Shown here: positions 8,401 to 15,534 of the stretch, in pieces
How positions within the stretch are numbered: position 1 is the stretch's first letter
Layout: the number at the start of each line of letters is the position of its first letter
From: Candidatus Aminicenantota bacterium
GTDB taxonomy: Bacteria > Acidobacteriota > Aminicenantia > UBA2199
Direction of reading: 5' to 3'
Length of the DNA: 19,506 bases
NCBI GenBank assembly: GCA_020355945.1
Contig: CP070627.1
Location: 8,751,787-8,771,292, forward strand
The notes under the pieces: model-generated
What the model was told of the DNA's origin: nothing
What the model saw: the letters and a program-made list of their open reading frames with translations, nothing else
Database searches by the model: none
Translations under genes and position numbers: made by a program

Positions 8401-8974
8401 CATCGGGACTTGTAAAGATTGCACCAGTGTTCCCCACTGCCACAAATAACCCATTGCCATAACATACTTCTTTAAAGGGCTTGATTGTCCCGGGATTTTG
8501 CTTTGTCCAGTTAATACCATCCGGACTGGTGGCAATATTACCATTCAGCCCCACTACCACATACGTACTGTTCCCGTAAGCAACACCCCATAACCCGGCG
8601 GTCAACTTTGAATCCCTTTGTGTCCATGTGATACCATCGGGACTGGTCAAGATAGTGCCGCCATAACCGGCAGCAACGAAAAGTCCATTGCCGTAGCCAG
8701 CCCCATAAAGATTCTTCGTTGTCCCTGCCGCACGTTTGGTCCAATTCTTCCCATCGGAGCTGGTAAAAATCAATCCGTCATCACCAACTACCACAAATAG
8801 ACTTCCATTATTAGTCATTGATCTGAAAGGAAGACCGGGCTCATAATAAACCAATTCCCAAAAATCTCCCACATTCTGAGCCTTTAATGGAACCGTATTG
8901 AATACAATTAAAAATAAAAACACCAGCAAAAAATGGGTATTTCTAATCTTGATATTAATAAATTTTCCTATCAC
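5402..8974 (-). CDS. Large secreted multidomain surface protein: beta-propeller, four Kre9/KNH-like modules, BACON domain, Ig-like tail
   Basis: I prefer a GTG start at 8974: GGAGG lies 8 nt upstream and the start gives a clean signal peptide ending VPLKAQ. An ATG at 9022 overlaps the previous gene by ATGA but has no ribosome binding site. Positions below count from that ATG (1206 residues). About 50-332 is a beta-propeller of six S-x-D/N-G-x-x-W repeats at 88, 127, 166, 205, 244 and 290 (period 39 for the first five). Four modules of about 90 residues starting YPNGGE, SPNGGE, APTGGD and SPNGGE span 333-716 and resemble Kre9/KNH domains. A BACON-type domain covers about 717-819 (ADASWINLSP, TGTITVSA). 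Two related beta domains cover 825-938 and 944-1058. A C-terminal Ig-like domain holds YWQLGPGFLGEY. No catalytic motif or anchor is visible. Role unknown: adhesin, glycan-binding protein or glycosylation substrate. Confidence 0.88.
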   Translation of the reverse strand: MIGKFINIKIRNTHFLLVFLFLIVFNTVPLKAQNVGDFWELVYYEPGLPFRSMTNNGSLFVVVGDDGLIFTSSDGKNWTKRAAGTTKNLYGAGYGNGLFVAAGYGGTILTSPDGITWTQRDSKLTAGLWGVAYGNSTYVVVGLNGNIATSPDGINWTKQNPGTIKPFKEVCYGNGLFVAVGNTGAIFTSPDGITWNNRSVGGLENLYSVGYFNSLYVCGGGAGTVFTSTNGTNWTKRNTNVGNYCWQITYCDGNYWFACSKTKSDPNNAPVLKSSDGITWNKIYTGSTSTLRAISAIGQKLAAAGDRRTIVYSDNTPVPDLTVFYPNGGETLNVGSSKTISWKASGPANVKIEYSTNAGSSWKEIIASTANDGAYSWTIPEDPSTQCRVKVSDAADGTPSDTSNTNFTIKAVSSTNTITIKSPNGGETWQAGSTRNITWKGSITYSKIDIEYYNGTNWNIIMNGTADDGVYEWTVPNVSTTKARIWIKGYDGISNPTDYSDDTFTISGDGLPPSITIIAPTGGDILTGGTNYSIKWTGYTNFSKIDIEYYDGSKWNVIVNGTADDGIHSWSVPNISTTKARIWIKGYDGVSNPTDYSDNFTISPPASGSITITSPNGGEVWARNSTENITWTSSGQVGNVKISYSTDGGINDWNTIVSSTANDGVHAWTLPDIISDNCLVKINDLADSRISDISNNEFSIGGPPQIVLNRDRFNFGHVRNGTFSCPQTLFISNGGGGTFDWTAEADASWINLSPTTGAGGGSVTVSIDPGGLGAGTYTGTITVSAPGVDNSPQTVDVYLQVINSSQENPPFGQFATPEDGITGVSGSIGVTGWVLDDTCVESVKISREVNGGLYYIGDAVFVEGARPDVEQAYPDYPNNYKAGWGYMMLTNFLPDGQLILKAIARDSSGHQVELGTKTIFVDNANAVKPFGAIDTPEQGGDASGTSFRNNGWALTPQPNKIPENGSTINVYIDGEAVGKATYNLYREDIASLFPGYANTDGAWGYLDFNTTAYSNGVHTISWGVSDNAGNSDGIGSRYFTIQNTGGASSSSARDTQYPEHVYRQPSFLPTSGITPDYSNAEPIRIKTGYNDNINPREIYPDNDGIITIEIRELQRIMILLPGHAVGCMMVNGEPRPLPIGSKIDPETGIFYWQLGPGFLGEYYLVFIARDPNGTFKRNDIRLRILPGVKK
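7182..7350 (-). repeat. Near-identical direct repeat, copy A (encodes Kre9-like module 3)
   Basis: This stretch repeats at 7473-7641 with a constant offset of 291 bp (97 codons). Sub-blocks such as CATCATAACC, TTTATCCATATCCTGGC and CTCGATATCAATTTTGCTA are identical or nearly so. Both copies encode the KIDIEYY...TKARIWIKGYDG part of adjacent modules. Conservation at DNA level suggests recent duplication or gene conversion, and the repeat could allow module gain or loss by recombination. Confidence 0.85.
7473..7641 (-). repeat. Near-identical direct repeat, copy B (encodes Kre9-like module 2)
   Basis: Partner of the copy at 7182-7350, offset 291 bp. The two encoded segments differ at only a few residues (for example NGTNWNIIMNG against DGSKWNVIVNG). 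Modules 1 and 4 of the same protein are much more diverged, so modules 2 and 3 are the youngest pair. Confidence 0.85.
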
Positions 8975-8982
8975 TTTACTAT

Positions 8983-8987
8983 CCTCC
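8983..8987 (-). promoter_or_regulatory. Ribosome binding site deciding the GTG start of the surface protein
   Basis: GGAGG on the minus strand, 8 nt upstream of GTG 8974. The competing ATGs at 9022 and 8989 lack one. Starting at the GTG also removes an unusual N-terminal extension before the signal peptide. Confidence 0.6.
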
Positions 8988-9018
8988 ATAACCCATAACC
9001 ACGAGTTTTTTCCATGTT

Positions 9019-9504
9019 TCATTTTACAAATGATATTTTTCTTATGTCTTTGCAGGAGATGGAGACTTTCTCAGCGGTAGGATAAATGGTACCTTTGATA
9101 ATAGTTTGAAACGCCTCTTCTCCTCCGGGTGCATCTTGCACCTTCACTTTGGAACCGGCTGCCACAAATCCCTGGACATAATTATCATCCCAAAAATCCA
9201 CTTCAAATAACCAATCCTCTTTTTTCTCGCAGCTATTCCAGGACTTGCTGATAGGATAAATGTCCTTGATTTTTTCTTTTCCAAATGTGTATTTTACACA
9301 GGTTTCCTCTTCAAGAAATGTCACTGGGAAAGTCCAGTTAATTTGAAATGAACTGAGATGCAACTTTCTCTCTTCGTCATTTCTTAATGTCACCTTGACA
9401 ACCGTATCGGTACCCAGGAGATATTGACCTCCCTCGAAAAAGATCCCCATCAAAATTAACAGGGAAAGGACAGCGACTATTCGCTTTATATACAAATATT
9501 TCAT
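9019..9504 (-). CDS. Small exported or membrane-anchored protein, function unknown
   Basis: 161 residues. I choose ATG 9504 because AAGGAGG stands 5 nt upstream and a near-consensus promoter lies directly before it; the same frame is open further upstream, but that part is promoter DNA. Seen: a basic start MKYLYIKR, a hydrophobic segment at about 9-23 (signal peptide or anchor), then a soluble, probably beta-rich region with three cysteines (about residues 68, 88 and 153). I do not recognise a family. It ends 45 bp before the preferred start of the large surface protein, or overlaps its alternative ATG by ATGA, so the two are surely co-expressed. It may help secrete, fold or anchor that protein (inference from position only). 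It is the first gene of the second transcription unit. Confidence 0.8.
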   Translation of the reverse strand: MKYLYIKRIVAVLSLLILMGIFFEGGQYLLGTDTVVKVTLRNDEERKLHLSSFQINWTFPVTFLEEETCVKYTFGKEKIKDIYPISKSWNSCEKKEDWLFEVDFWDDNYVQGFVAAGSKVKVQDAPGGEEAFQTIIKGTIYPTAEKVSISCKDIRKISFVK

Positions 9505-9517
9505 TTTAACCTCCTTA

Positions 9518-9555
9518 TTTGAAATATTATACATTATTCCACGGAATATTTCAAA
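9518..9555 (-). promoter_or_regulatory. Sigma70-type promoter embedded in an 11-bp perfect inverted repeat (candidate operator)
   Basis: Minus strand: -35 TTGAAA (9554-9549), 17-bp spacer, -10 TATAAT (9531-9526), predicted transcript start near 9519, then AAGGAGG and ATG 9504, leaving a leader of about 15 nt. The inverted repeat TTTGAAATATT / AATATTTCAAA (arms 9555-9545 and 9528-9518, 16-nt gap) covers -35, most of -10 and the start point. A nested ATTCC-GT-GGAAT lies between the arms. Placement is ideal for a dimeric repressor. The promoter splits the cluster into two transcription units. Confidence 0.75.
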
Positions 9556-9623
9556 CACCAACTCCCTGGCATCCGATTTTTGTCTCGATTTCCGGCTGCA
9601 TGAACGTTTATAATCCATAATGG

Positions 9624-11414
9624 TTATAAATATCCCAATGCTTTTAGATGATTGATTTGTTCTTTTGATAATTCTACTTTTTTTAAATTCATCTTCACGC
9701 GGGAGATTTTTCTTTTTAAAATACATCCACCATTTATTTCATCTCCCATCAACTTTATTTCCTGCCCCGGACGGGGAATATCTACTGTTTTCATGTAGTA
9801 AGTTTCTTTATCCCGCTTTATGGACAACGTCACTCTTTTTATCTTGCCTGATAATGTGAAAAATATTTCTTTCCTGTCACCCTGTTTATCTAAATTCAGG
9901 CTAAAATCATATTTATTTGTTTTCCCAAAAGGCAATATACGATCCCCTGTTTCAAAATTTAACACAAAGGGCTCATCAAACAGACTGCCATCAAATTGAA
10001 TAAACCCTTCATAATAATCTTTTGAACCCGCGGCAGGAACAAAACAGAGTTGTAGGGCCTGGATATGCTGGCCGATATAACGTTTCAATTCGGTCTTTAA
10101 CTTCGAATATAACGGTAATTCCACTTTTGTGGCCATATTATTATTCAATAATACATTTTCCCCTTCACCCGGATCTCTTAAGCAATTGAATAACTCTTCC
10201 GGGACTTTAAGCCATTTTCTCTTATCACTCTTTTTAAGCCGATACGGATGGAACACATATCCGGAGATATATTTGTAATTCTCTTTTATTACAGCAAATC
10301 GTTTGGGACCTCTTTCCGTTGACTCTGTAATTATACTTCGACCCCCATGGCGTGCTTTCTTTTTTGTTCTTTTGTCCATATCTATTAACTCGATTAAATT
10401 TACCGAGTCCAGGGAAAACTGCTTTGGCGGTTTGATGTTGGCAAGCTCCAGCAGCGTAATCGGGATATCAGACGTGACAACGGTTTGAGATACCCTGGTG
10501 TTTGGCCGGATTCCCGGGGGATAGTGCATGATAAGAGGTACATTAATCACTTCGCTATATAACGAATGCCCATGTCCGAAACCACCATGCTCTTTAAATT
10601 CTTCACCGTGATCGGAAAAAATCACGATAATAGTATTATCCAATTTTTTTTGATTCTTCAAAAAATCAATGAGTTTCTTTATTTGGGCATCTGTATATCG
10701 AATCTCACTATCATACAGGGCAATGATTTTCTGTTTTATTCCAGGTGCCATGTCATGGTTGGGATAGCTAAATTTTTTTAAAAATTCCCATTCTCCGTAT
10801 TTTTTATCCTCCTTCTCCAAACCGAACATCCGGAGATATTCAATAGGAGGACCATAGGGCCAGTGAACATCAAAATAATGAAGAAATAGAAAGAAAGGTC
10901 TGTTCTTTAAAGCGGCATCAGACAGCCAGGCGAGTGCTTGTTTGGTAACCTCTCCGGCTCGTTTGTCTGTCATCACTTCATAGTCATCAAACCCGCGAGC
11001 AAACCCGTAATGCTTACTGAGTAACGGTATGGTAACAAACCCGCCATTAAGATAATTGTTTTTTTCCAGGATTTCTGCCAGGGTAACCCGTTCTTTGGGT
11101 AATTGCATCCTTCGTTCTTCAACTTTATGCATAGAGGACGGCAGACCGGTCATCACACTCATATGCGCGGGTAAGGTCCAGGATGACCGGGACACACAGT
11201 TTTGAAAAAGTACACCCCCTGCTGCAAGTTTATCAAGCGTTGGCGTGGTGGGTTTTGGGTAGCCATAGGATGACACGTGATCCTGGCGTAACGTATCAAT
11301 GGATATCAAAATTATATTGGGCCGCGTACCGGTTTCCCGGGAGTCCCCACAACCGGGAAACACTGCCGCCGCAACCACCAATGATACAAAAAATATATAA
11401 AAATGGTTCTTCAT
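9624..11414 (-). CDS. Sulfatase-fold lipoprotein, Thr at the nucleophile position
   Basis: 596 residues. Signal peptide with a lipoprotein-like site FPGC (C22; the lipobox is imperfect), so probably membrane-anchored outside the cytoplasm. Seen: NIILISIDTLRQD with metal ligand D40, SSWTLPAHMSVMTG at 77-90, FDVHWPY with H184, and FSDHGEEFKEHGGFGHGH with D268/H269. Aligned to C/S-x-P-S-R, the nucleophile position is T80 and the motif Arg is absent, so it cannot carry formylglycine by the known route. About 200 extra residues after the catalytic core look beta-rich and may bind substrate. The C-terminus LSKEQINHLKALGYL matches the other sulfatase-fold protein. AGAGGTGG precedes the ATG, and the upstream glycosyltransferase ends 15 bp away. 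Likely a glycan phospho- or sulfo-modifying enzyme; substrate unknown. Confidence 0.85.
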   Translation of the reverse strand: MKNHFYIFFVSLVVAAAVFPGCGDSRETGTRPNIILISIDTLRQDHVSSYGYPKPTTPTLDKLAAGGVLFQNCVSRSSWTLPAHMSVMTGLPSSMHKVEERRMQLPKERVTLAEILEKNNYLNGGFVTIPLLSKHYGFARGFDDYEVMTDKRAGEVTKQALAWLSDAALKNRPFFLFLHYFDVHWPYGPPIEYLRMFGLEKEDKKYGEWEFLKKFSYPNHDMAPGIKQKIIALYDSEIRYTDAQIKKLIDFLKNQKKLDNTIIVIFSDHGEEFKEHGGFGHGHSLYSEVINVPLIMHYPPGIRPNTRVSQTVVTSDIPITLLELANIKPPKQFSLDSVNLIELIDMDKRTKKKARHGGRSIITESTERGPKRFAVIKENYKYISGYVFHPYRLKKSDKRKWLKVPEELFNCLRDPGEGENVLLNNNMATKVELPLYSKLKTELKRYIGQHIQALQLCFVPAAGSKDYYEGFIQFDGSLFDEPFVLNFETGDRILPFGKTNKYDFSLNLDKQGDRKEIFFTLSGKIKRVTLSIKRDKETYYMKTVDIPRPGQEIKLMGDEINGGCILKRKISRVKMNLKKVELSKEQINHLKALGYL

Positions 11415-11429
11415 GGCAAATCCACCTCT

Positions 11430-12959
11430 TTACTGCGTTGGAACATAAACATCCAGGTCCAGGTGGTGACTCTTGTACCCATGGACATAAAGCGAAGGAG
11501 AAACGACAAATCGAGATTTTAACCGGTAATATTTTTTCATCTTTTGCAAATAAAAGGAATCTTTTCTTAAGATAATGGCCTGGAACATCTTCTCCCGGAT
11601 GGCCTTTTGGAAGATGCGCCGGAGGTTTTCTTTTATTTTATCGAATCCGCTGCCTTTTGCACGCATGATATCATATATGGCTGTTTTATGGGCAAAGGTC
11701 TCTTTCCCCGCCATAGAAGGGATATAACCCATGGACGGGATAAACACCTTACCTTTAAACCCTTTGATTAAATTGATAAATTTTTCATTTGCCAGGTGAT
11801 GCCCTTTTCGAGGCCAGTAATCCACCGGGTTGTAGACCAGTAAAAGGAGTTGGAGCGCGATAAGAAAAAATAGGAAACCCATCCCGATATGCCCGGTCTT
11901 TTTGATATCCAGTTCAATATGCCAGAAAGCAGTGGTTCCCAATAGGGCTGTACTTAATAGAACCGGTAATAAAACATTTTCCGTTCCACCGGCATGTGCC
12001 CGTGAAGCCCAGGATGTGGCCAACGCCCCGATAAAGAAAGCCAGGTAAATGTTGTATCGGGATTTTTTTTGCAGGAGGGAATTTTCTTTGTTTTTAAACC
12101 TCTTAAAAAACATATAAGGTACGAAAATCAGCAGCACCGGTACACTCAAAAACAGGTCCTGGATGATCAATGTGGCAAACTTTTTTAAAAAACCGTGCGC
12201 CCGCGGCAATTGATACACATAAAACAAAAACCAACCTTTGCTGGTCCATTGAAAAAGAAAAATGGCAAGAATAGTCAACAGCGAAAAAGTCGATACAAAC
12301 TTAATGCAACTTTTAAAATTCTCAAAAAAAAGATAAATACCCACGGCAGCGATGACCGGCAGGGCCTGTTGTTTGGTAAAGAGAGCCAGGAAAAAGACAA
12401 ATGCGCTGAGGTAAATGCCCCGGGAAGTTTTCGCAGTTCGCATGATATAAATCCCCAGGAATAAGAGAAAAATAAAAAAAGAGTCCACTCGAGCCATATC
12501 AAAATAGCAGCGGGTTAAGGGATAAAAGGCCGCAGCAAATCCCACTCCAATGAAGGCATAGAATCTCGATCGGGTTTCGAACTTAATCAGCCGCCAGACA
12601 AGTACAAGAAGCAGCAGCGCACTAATGAATGAAACCAACCTGGGAACCAAAAAACCTCCGCCAAAGATTTTCATAAAAATTCCACAAAAATAATAGTAAA
12701 AAGGCGCATAGATATAAGGGGTAAATTCAATTGCCGGCGGCCCGTACAAGGTGTTTCCCGCCAGGAGCCAACGGATATGATCAACCATCGCTCCCTCCAT
12801 CCATGTCAGTTGATAGGGATAAAAAATTCGTATAAAAGAACTTAATAAAAAGGCCCCCATATATAAAAAAGCAAATAACAGCAGCCAGGTTTTGGGGTCT
12901 GAAAAGGAAATTTGTTTTACATTTAAAGCTTTTCTCATTTTTTTAATGCCCGCTGTCAT
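11430..12959 (-). CDS. GT-C membrane glycosyltransferase (GT39/ArnT-like)
   Basis: 509 residues with about 11-12 hydrophobic segments and a soluble C-terminal tail of about 130 residues. Seen: first extracytoplasmic loop TWMEGAMVDHIRWLLAGNTLY at about 52-72 with acidic E55 and D60, FTPYIYAPFYYY at 79-90, ARVD at 156-159 and FTKQQ further on. This is the usual order in GT39-like enzymes, where the acidic loop residue is catalytic and polyprenyl-phosphate sugar is the donor (family knowledge). The start overlaps the sulfotransferase stop by ATGA, so the two are translationally coupled. It precedes the sulfatase-fold lipoprotein by 15 bp. It probably adds a sugar to the exported polysaccharide or to a lipid or protein at the outer face of the inner membrane. 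Donor and acceptor cannot be read from the sequence. Confidence 0.82.
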   Translation of the reverse strand: MTAGIKKMRKALNVKQISFSDPKTWLLLFAFLYMGAFLLSSFIRIFYPYQLTWMEGAMVDHIRWLLAGNTLYGPPAIEFTPYIYAPFYYYFCGIFMKIFGGGFLVPRLVSFISALLLLVLVWRLIKFETRSRFYAFIGVGFAAAFYPLTRCYFDMARVDSFFIFLLFLGIYIMRTAKTSRGIYLSAFVFFLALFTKQQALPVIAAVGIYLFFENFKSCIKFVSTFSLLTILAIFLFQWTSKGWFLFYVYQLPRAHGFLKKFATLIIQDLFLSVPVLLIFVPYMFFKRFKNKENSLLQKKSRYNIYLAFFIGALATSWASRAHAGGTENVLLPVLLSTALLGTTAFWHIELDIKKTGHIGMGFLFFLIALQLLLLVYNPVDYWPRKGHHLANEKFINLIKGFKGKVFIPSMGYIPSMAGKETFAHKTAIYDIMRAKGSGFDKIKENLRRIFQKAIREKMFQAIILRKDSFYLQKMKKYYRLKSRFVVSPSLYVHGYKSHHLDLDVYVPTQ

Positions 12960-13879
12960 AATAGGTAGCCATATTTTTCCATTGGCAAGTGATAATGGTT
13001 AATCAATTTCCTATTTCCTTCACTGTAGAATTTTTTCAATCGTTCCTGCCAACTTTTCGGTAGATGCACCCGTGCCTTTTCATCACGGTTAAAAAGGCCT
13101 TTAAGACGGTACCAACGCCCTAATATACCTGGAATGAGAGGCAATCTTCCCGGGATTCCCCATTTTGAGAGGCTCAACTCCAGGTCCAACTGGGACTGGA
13201 GAAGCCCTGGATTTTCATGCTGTCCTTCCAGGAGCCTGCCAGACTCATCAGCATCAATATTTAAAAATTCGGAAAGCTTCCGGGTGTATTCTTCTTTGTT
13301 GGAAACAAACTCCTCGAACAGTAAAACGCATACATTTTCTTTGCCGAAAAGTTTTACATAATAGTCAATGGTATTAGCGTAACTGATATTACCGATATAA
13401 CTCCTGTCCGGGTTTTCCCAGGTCATTTCCAGCCAGTCCTCAAAGGTAATGGCAAGTTTTTTGTATTTCGGGGGCACATGTTTTAATAAGCGGCCGCTGT
13501 TTACATAGGCGGACTTCAGCATTTCCAACTGGTTCCTGATAGTGACCAGGATTTTTGCCGGAGCAAACACCTCTTTGATCCGGTTCGCCACCACTCCTTT
13601 ATCTCGCACCTTTGAAGCAGACACCAGCAATTCATCCGAAAGTACCATCAGCTTCTTTCCCTGGTTATTTTCCTTTGCCGCCTGCTGCACCAGGTACTCT
13701 TTCAAGATAGTGGGATCATATGTCAGGCTCTCTTCCATTACCAACTTTAAAATCTCTTTTTTTAGAACTTCATTCTCATAAGGTTTTCCCAGGTAACTCA
13801 CCTGGGAGTGTTTAGCGAATAAATGCTTCTGTTGTGTAGTAGTCCCGGTTTTGGGAAACCCGATATGAACCGCAATCAT
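12956..13879 (-). CDS. PAPS-dependent sulfotransferase domain protein
   Basis: Cytosolic enzyme predicted to transfer sulfate from PAPS to a hydroxyl or amino group, most likely on a glycan. Counting from the alternative TTG start at 13903 (315 residues): the 5'-phosphosulfate-binding loop GFPKTGTTT lies at 15-23 and follows the first beta strand directly. ILVTIRNQLEMLKSAYVNS supplies the Arg and Ser that bind the PAPS 3'-phosphate. FEEF and a later basic C-terminal region are also typical. I prefer ATG 13879 (307 residues), which puts the P-loop strand immediately at the N-terminus; neither start has a clear ribosome binding site. It is coupled by ATGA overlap to the GT-C gene and follows another GT-C gene by 45 bp, which suggests sulfation of the same polysaccharide or its lipid-linked precursor. 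Confidence 0.86.
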   Translation of the reverse strand: MIAVHIGFPKTGTTTQQKHLFAKHSQVSYLGKPYENEVLKKEILKLVMEESLTYDPTILKEYLVQQAAKENNQGKKLMVLSDELLVSASKVRDKGVVANRIKEVFAPAKILVTIRNQLEMLKSAYVNSGRLLKHVPPKYKKLAITFEDWLEMTWENPDRSYIGNISYANTIDYYVKLFGKENVCVLLFEEFVSNKEEYTRKLSEFLNIDADESGRLLEGQHENPGLLQSQLDLELSLSKWGIPGRLPLIPGILGRWYRLKGLFNRDEKARVHLPKSWQERLKKFYSEGNRKLINHYHLPMEKYGYLL

Positions 13880-13924
13880 TAAAGACACCGTTTCTTTATT
13901 CAAAAGTTTTTGCGGATCATCTCT

Positions 13925-15523
13925 CTACTGCTCCAGTTCGGACGCATATCTCTGCCGCCACCGCTGAACAGCGGCAAACCCGGACGAGGTCTTGTCCGCA
14001 TACAAATAGTACTTTTTCCTGCCTCCGGGCCAGGCATTAAAAGCCCCAATGCATACAAAATCCTTTTTAAATTTATCCGACAAAAACACTGCTTTGTAAT
14101 TCAAGGTATATTTGTCCCATTCCCGCGCTGAGACCTCTGGCACATACCTGGAAAATAAGATCAAATCGACCTTCCGTTTGTTAAGATAGCCCATGGATAA
14201 TCCATGGTGAGAGATATGTGGGTCTGTCAACCCGGCCATATCAATGCAAGTCAATCCTGAATAATAGGGAATGACCCCCATCTCCGTATTGGCCACCACC
14301 ACATTCGCAGGCAGATGAGACATTAGTTTTCCCAGTTTTGCCCGGTAAAGCCTGGGATTCACCAGCCGAGACCAACTTTTTACTTTCTTTTTTGATATTT
14401 CCAGGCCGGGATTTATTCCCACCACCAGTAAAACCACCACCAGGGCCAGTGATAACCACTGAAGGAAACCATACCGCATCTGATTCACTTTTTCTACCAG
14501 GGCATGGAGTGCCGGTACAACCATTAAAAGAAGCAGTGGTAAATAGGGAATATAAAACCGGTGCAAATAATTCATGGCAGGATAAAAAAGCAGGTAAATA
14601 CCTGTCATGAAAAAGAACAGAACAGCGTAATAAACAAATAGGTATTTTTTGCGCTTTATAATGGAATATAATGCGGTTAAAAGCGCCGCAATCACCAACC
14701 ACCAATAGGTTTGCAAAAATAACAGGAATTTCCGGAAGGCTTCCACATATTCCTCATCAATAACGATTAATTTGTGGTAATACGAATGAGGTAGGGGGTA
14801 CCCAAAAATAACAAATTTCAAGGCAATAAACAGTGCCAGGGGAGCAACCAGTCCAATAACCACATAGAACCAAACCATAGGCTTCAAGAGACATTGTCTT
14901 TGGTGAATCCCCAGAGCTAACAGCGAAATCCCCCCGGCGGCAATGCCTTCAGGTCGGACTAAAAACAGCCCCAGGGTACAAAGACTTATAATCAGCCACC
15001 AGCGGTACTGTGTCCCAGGAGATTGTAACGCCAACGTCGTCAAATAGATCAGCAAAACAAGCGAAAATATATATAGAGAAGTCTCCATACCGCTGACACT
15101 GTGGGCTGTCAATCGGTAATTCAACAAAAAACCGGCAGCCAGGATACCAGCGGTTACTTTTGAAACAGGTTCTTTACCCGCTGTTCGTAACACCAGTAAA
15201 AAGACCAAAAATCCACTCACTAAGTGGAAAAGAATCCCCAGGACTTTTGAGACAACAATGATATTGACACCGATATAATGAAAAAAAGCCAGCATCAGCA
15301 GCCACACCCAGGAGGTAAAACCTTCCCCTGCCGGTTCACCGGCATTGAAAACAAATCCATGTCCATTGGCAGCGTTCTCCGCATAGCGGAAAAATATAAA
15401 ACTGTCATCCACCCCAAACGCAGCCACATCTCGAAGCATGAAGATAAAAACAAAAACAATCAATATACCCAGGAGGCCCAACACAAATTGGTCAATCCCG
15501 GTCAATGGTTTCTCATTGGTCAT
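13925..15523 (-). CDS. GT-C membrane glycosyltransferase, AftB/arabinofuranosyltransferase-like
   Basis: About 532 residues with roughly ten membrane segments and a soluble C-terminal domain of about 150 residues. Seen (numbering from the GTG at 15526): GVDDSFIFFRYAENAANGHGF at 38-58 with the acidic pair D40/D41 in the first outer loop, GEGFTSWVW at 67-75, SGMETSLY at 145-152 and LVRPEG at 189-194. These recur in GT-C proteins related to mycobacterial AftB. The C-terminal DMAGLTDPHISHHG is another recognisable block. Family knowledge: donors are polyprenyl-phosphate sugars, acting on the outer face of the membrane. The start is GTG 15526 or the adjacent ATG 15523, only a few bases after the Wzt stop, within a heptamer-repeat tract; translation is probably coupled. 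Sugar specificity cannot be inferred; arabinose is not implied. Confidence 0.82.
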   Translation of the reverse strand: MTNEKPLTGIDQFVLGLLGILIVFVFIFMLRDVAAFGVDDSFIFFRYAENAANGHGFVFNAGEPAGEGFTSWVWLLMLAFFHYIGVNIIVVSKVLGILFHLVSGFLVFLLVLRTAGKEPVSKVTAGILAAGFLLNYRLTAHSVSGMETSLYIFSLVLLIYLTTLALQSPGTQYRWWLIISLCTLGLFLVRPEGIAAGGISLLALGIHQRQCLLKPMVWFYVVIGLVAPLALFIALKFVIFGYPLPHSYYHKLIVIDEEYVEAFRKFLLFLQTYWWLVIAALLTALYSIIKRKKYLFVYYAVLFFFMTGIYLLFYPAMNYLHRFYIPYLPLLLLMVVPALHALVEKVNQMRYGFLQWLSLALVVVLLVVGINPGLEISKKKVKSWSRLVNPRLYRAKLGKLMSHLPANVVVANTEMGVIPYYSGLTCIDMAGLTDPHISHHGLSMGYLNKRKVDLILFSRYVPEVSAREWDKYTLNYKAVFLSDKFKKDFVCIGAFNAWPGGRKKYYLYADKTSSGFAAVQRWRQRYASELEQ

Positions 15524-15534
15524 CACTCATCATT
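15514..15534. repeat. Three-unit heptamer repeat spanning a stop/start junction
   Basis: Plus strand: CATTGGT-CATCACT-CATCATT. It matches the unit type of the five-copy array at 16837-16871. Here the repeat contains the stop codon of the Wzt gene and both possible start codons of the GT-C gene, so unit gain or loss would alter the coupling between the two. Confidence 0.55.

Noticed and set aside
8158..8744. Two overlapping out-of-frame minus-strand ORFs (128 and 68 codons)
   Set aside because: They lie in the propeller repeats of the surface protein; the repeated codons keep a second frame open. No domain or start signal.
9505..9726. N-terminal extension of the small exported protein to 235 residues
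   Set aside because: It would start inside the sulfatase-fold gene and be encoded by promoter DNA; the ATG at 9504 has an ideal ribosome binding site.
14241..14705. Out-of-frame minus-strand ORF of 154 codons inside the AftB-like gene
   Set aside because: The main frame has continuous membrane segments and family motifs across the region; this frame is proline/glycine/serine-rich shadow sequence.
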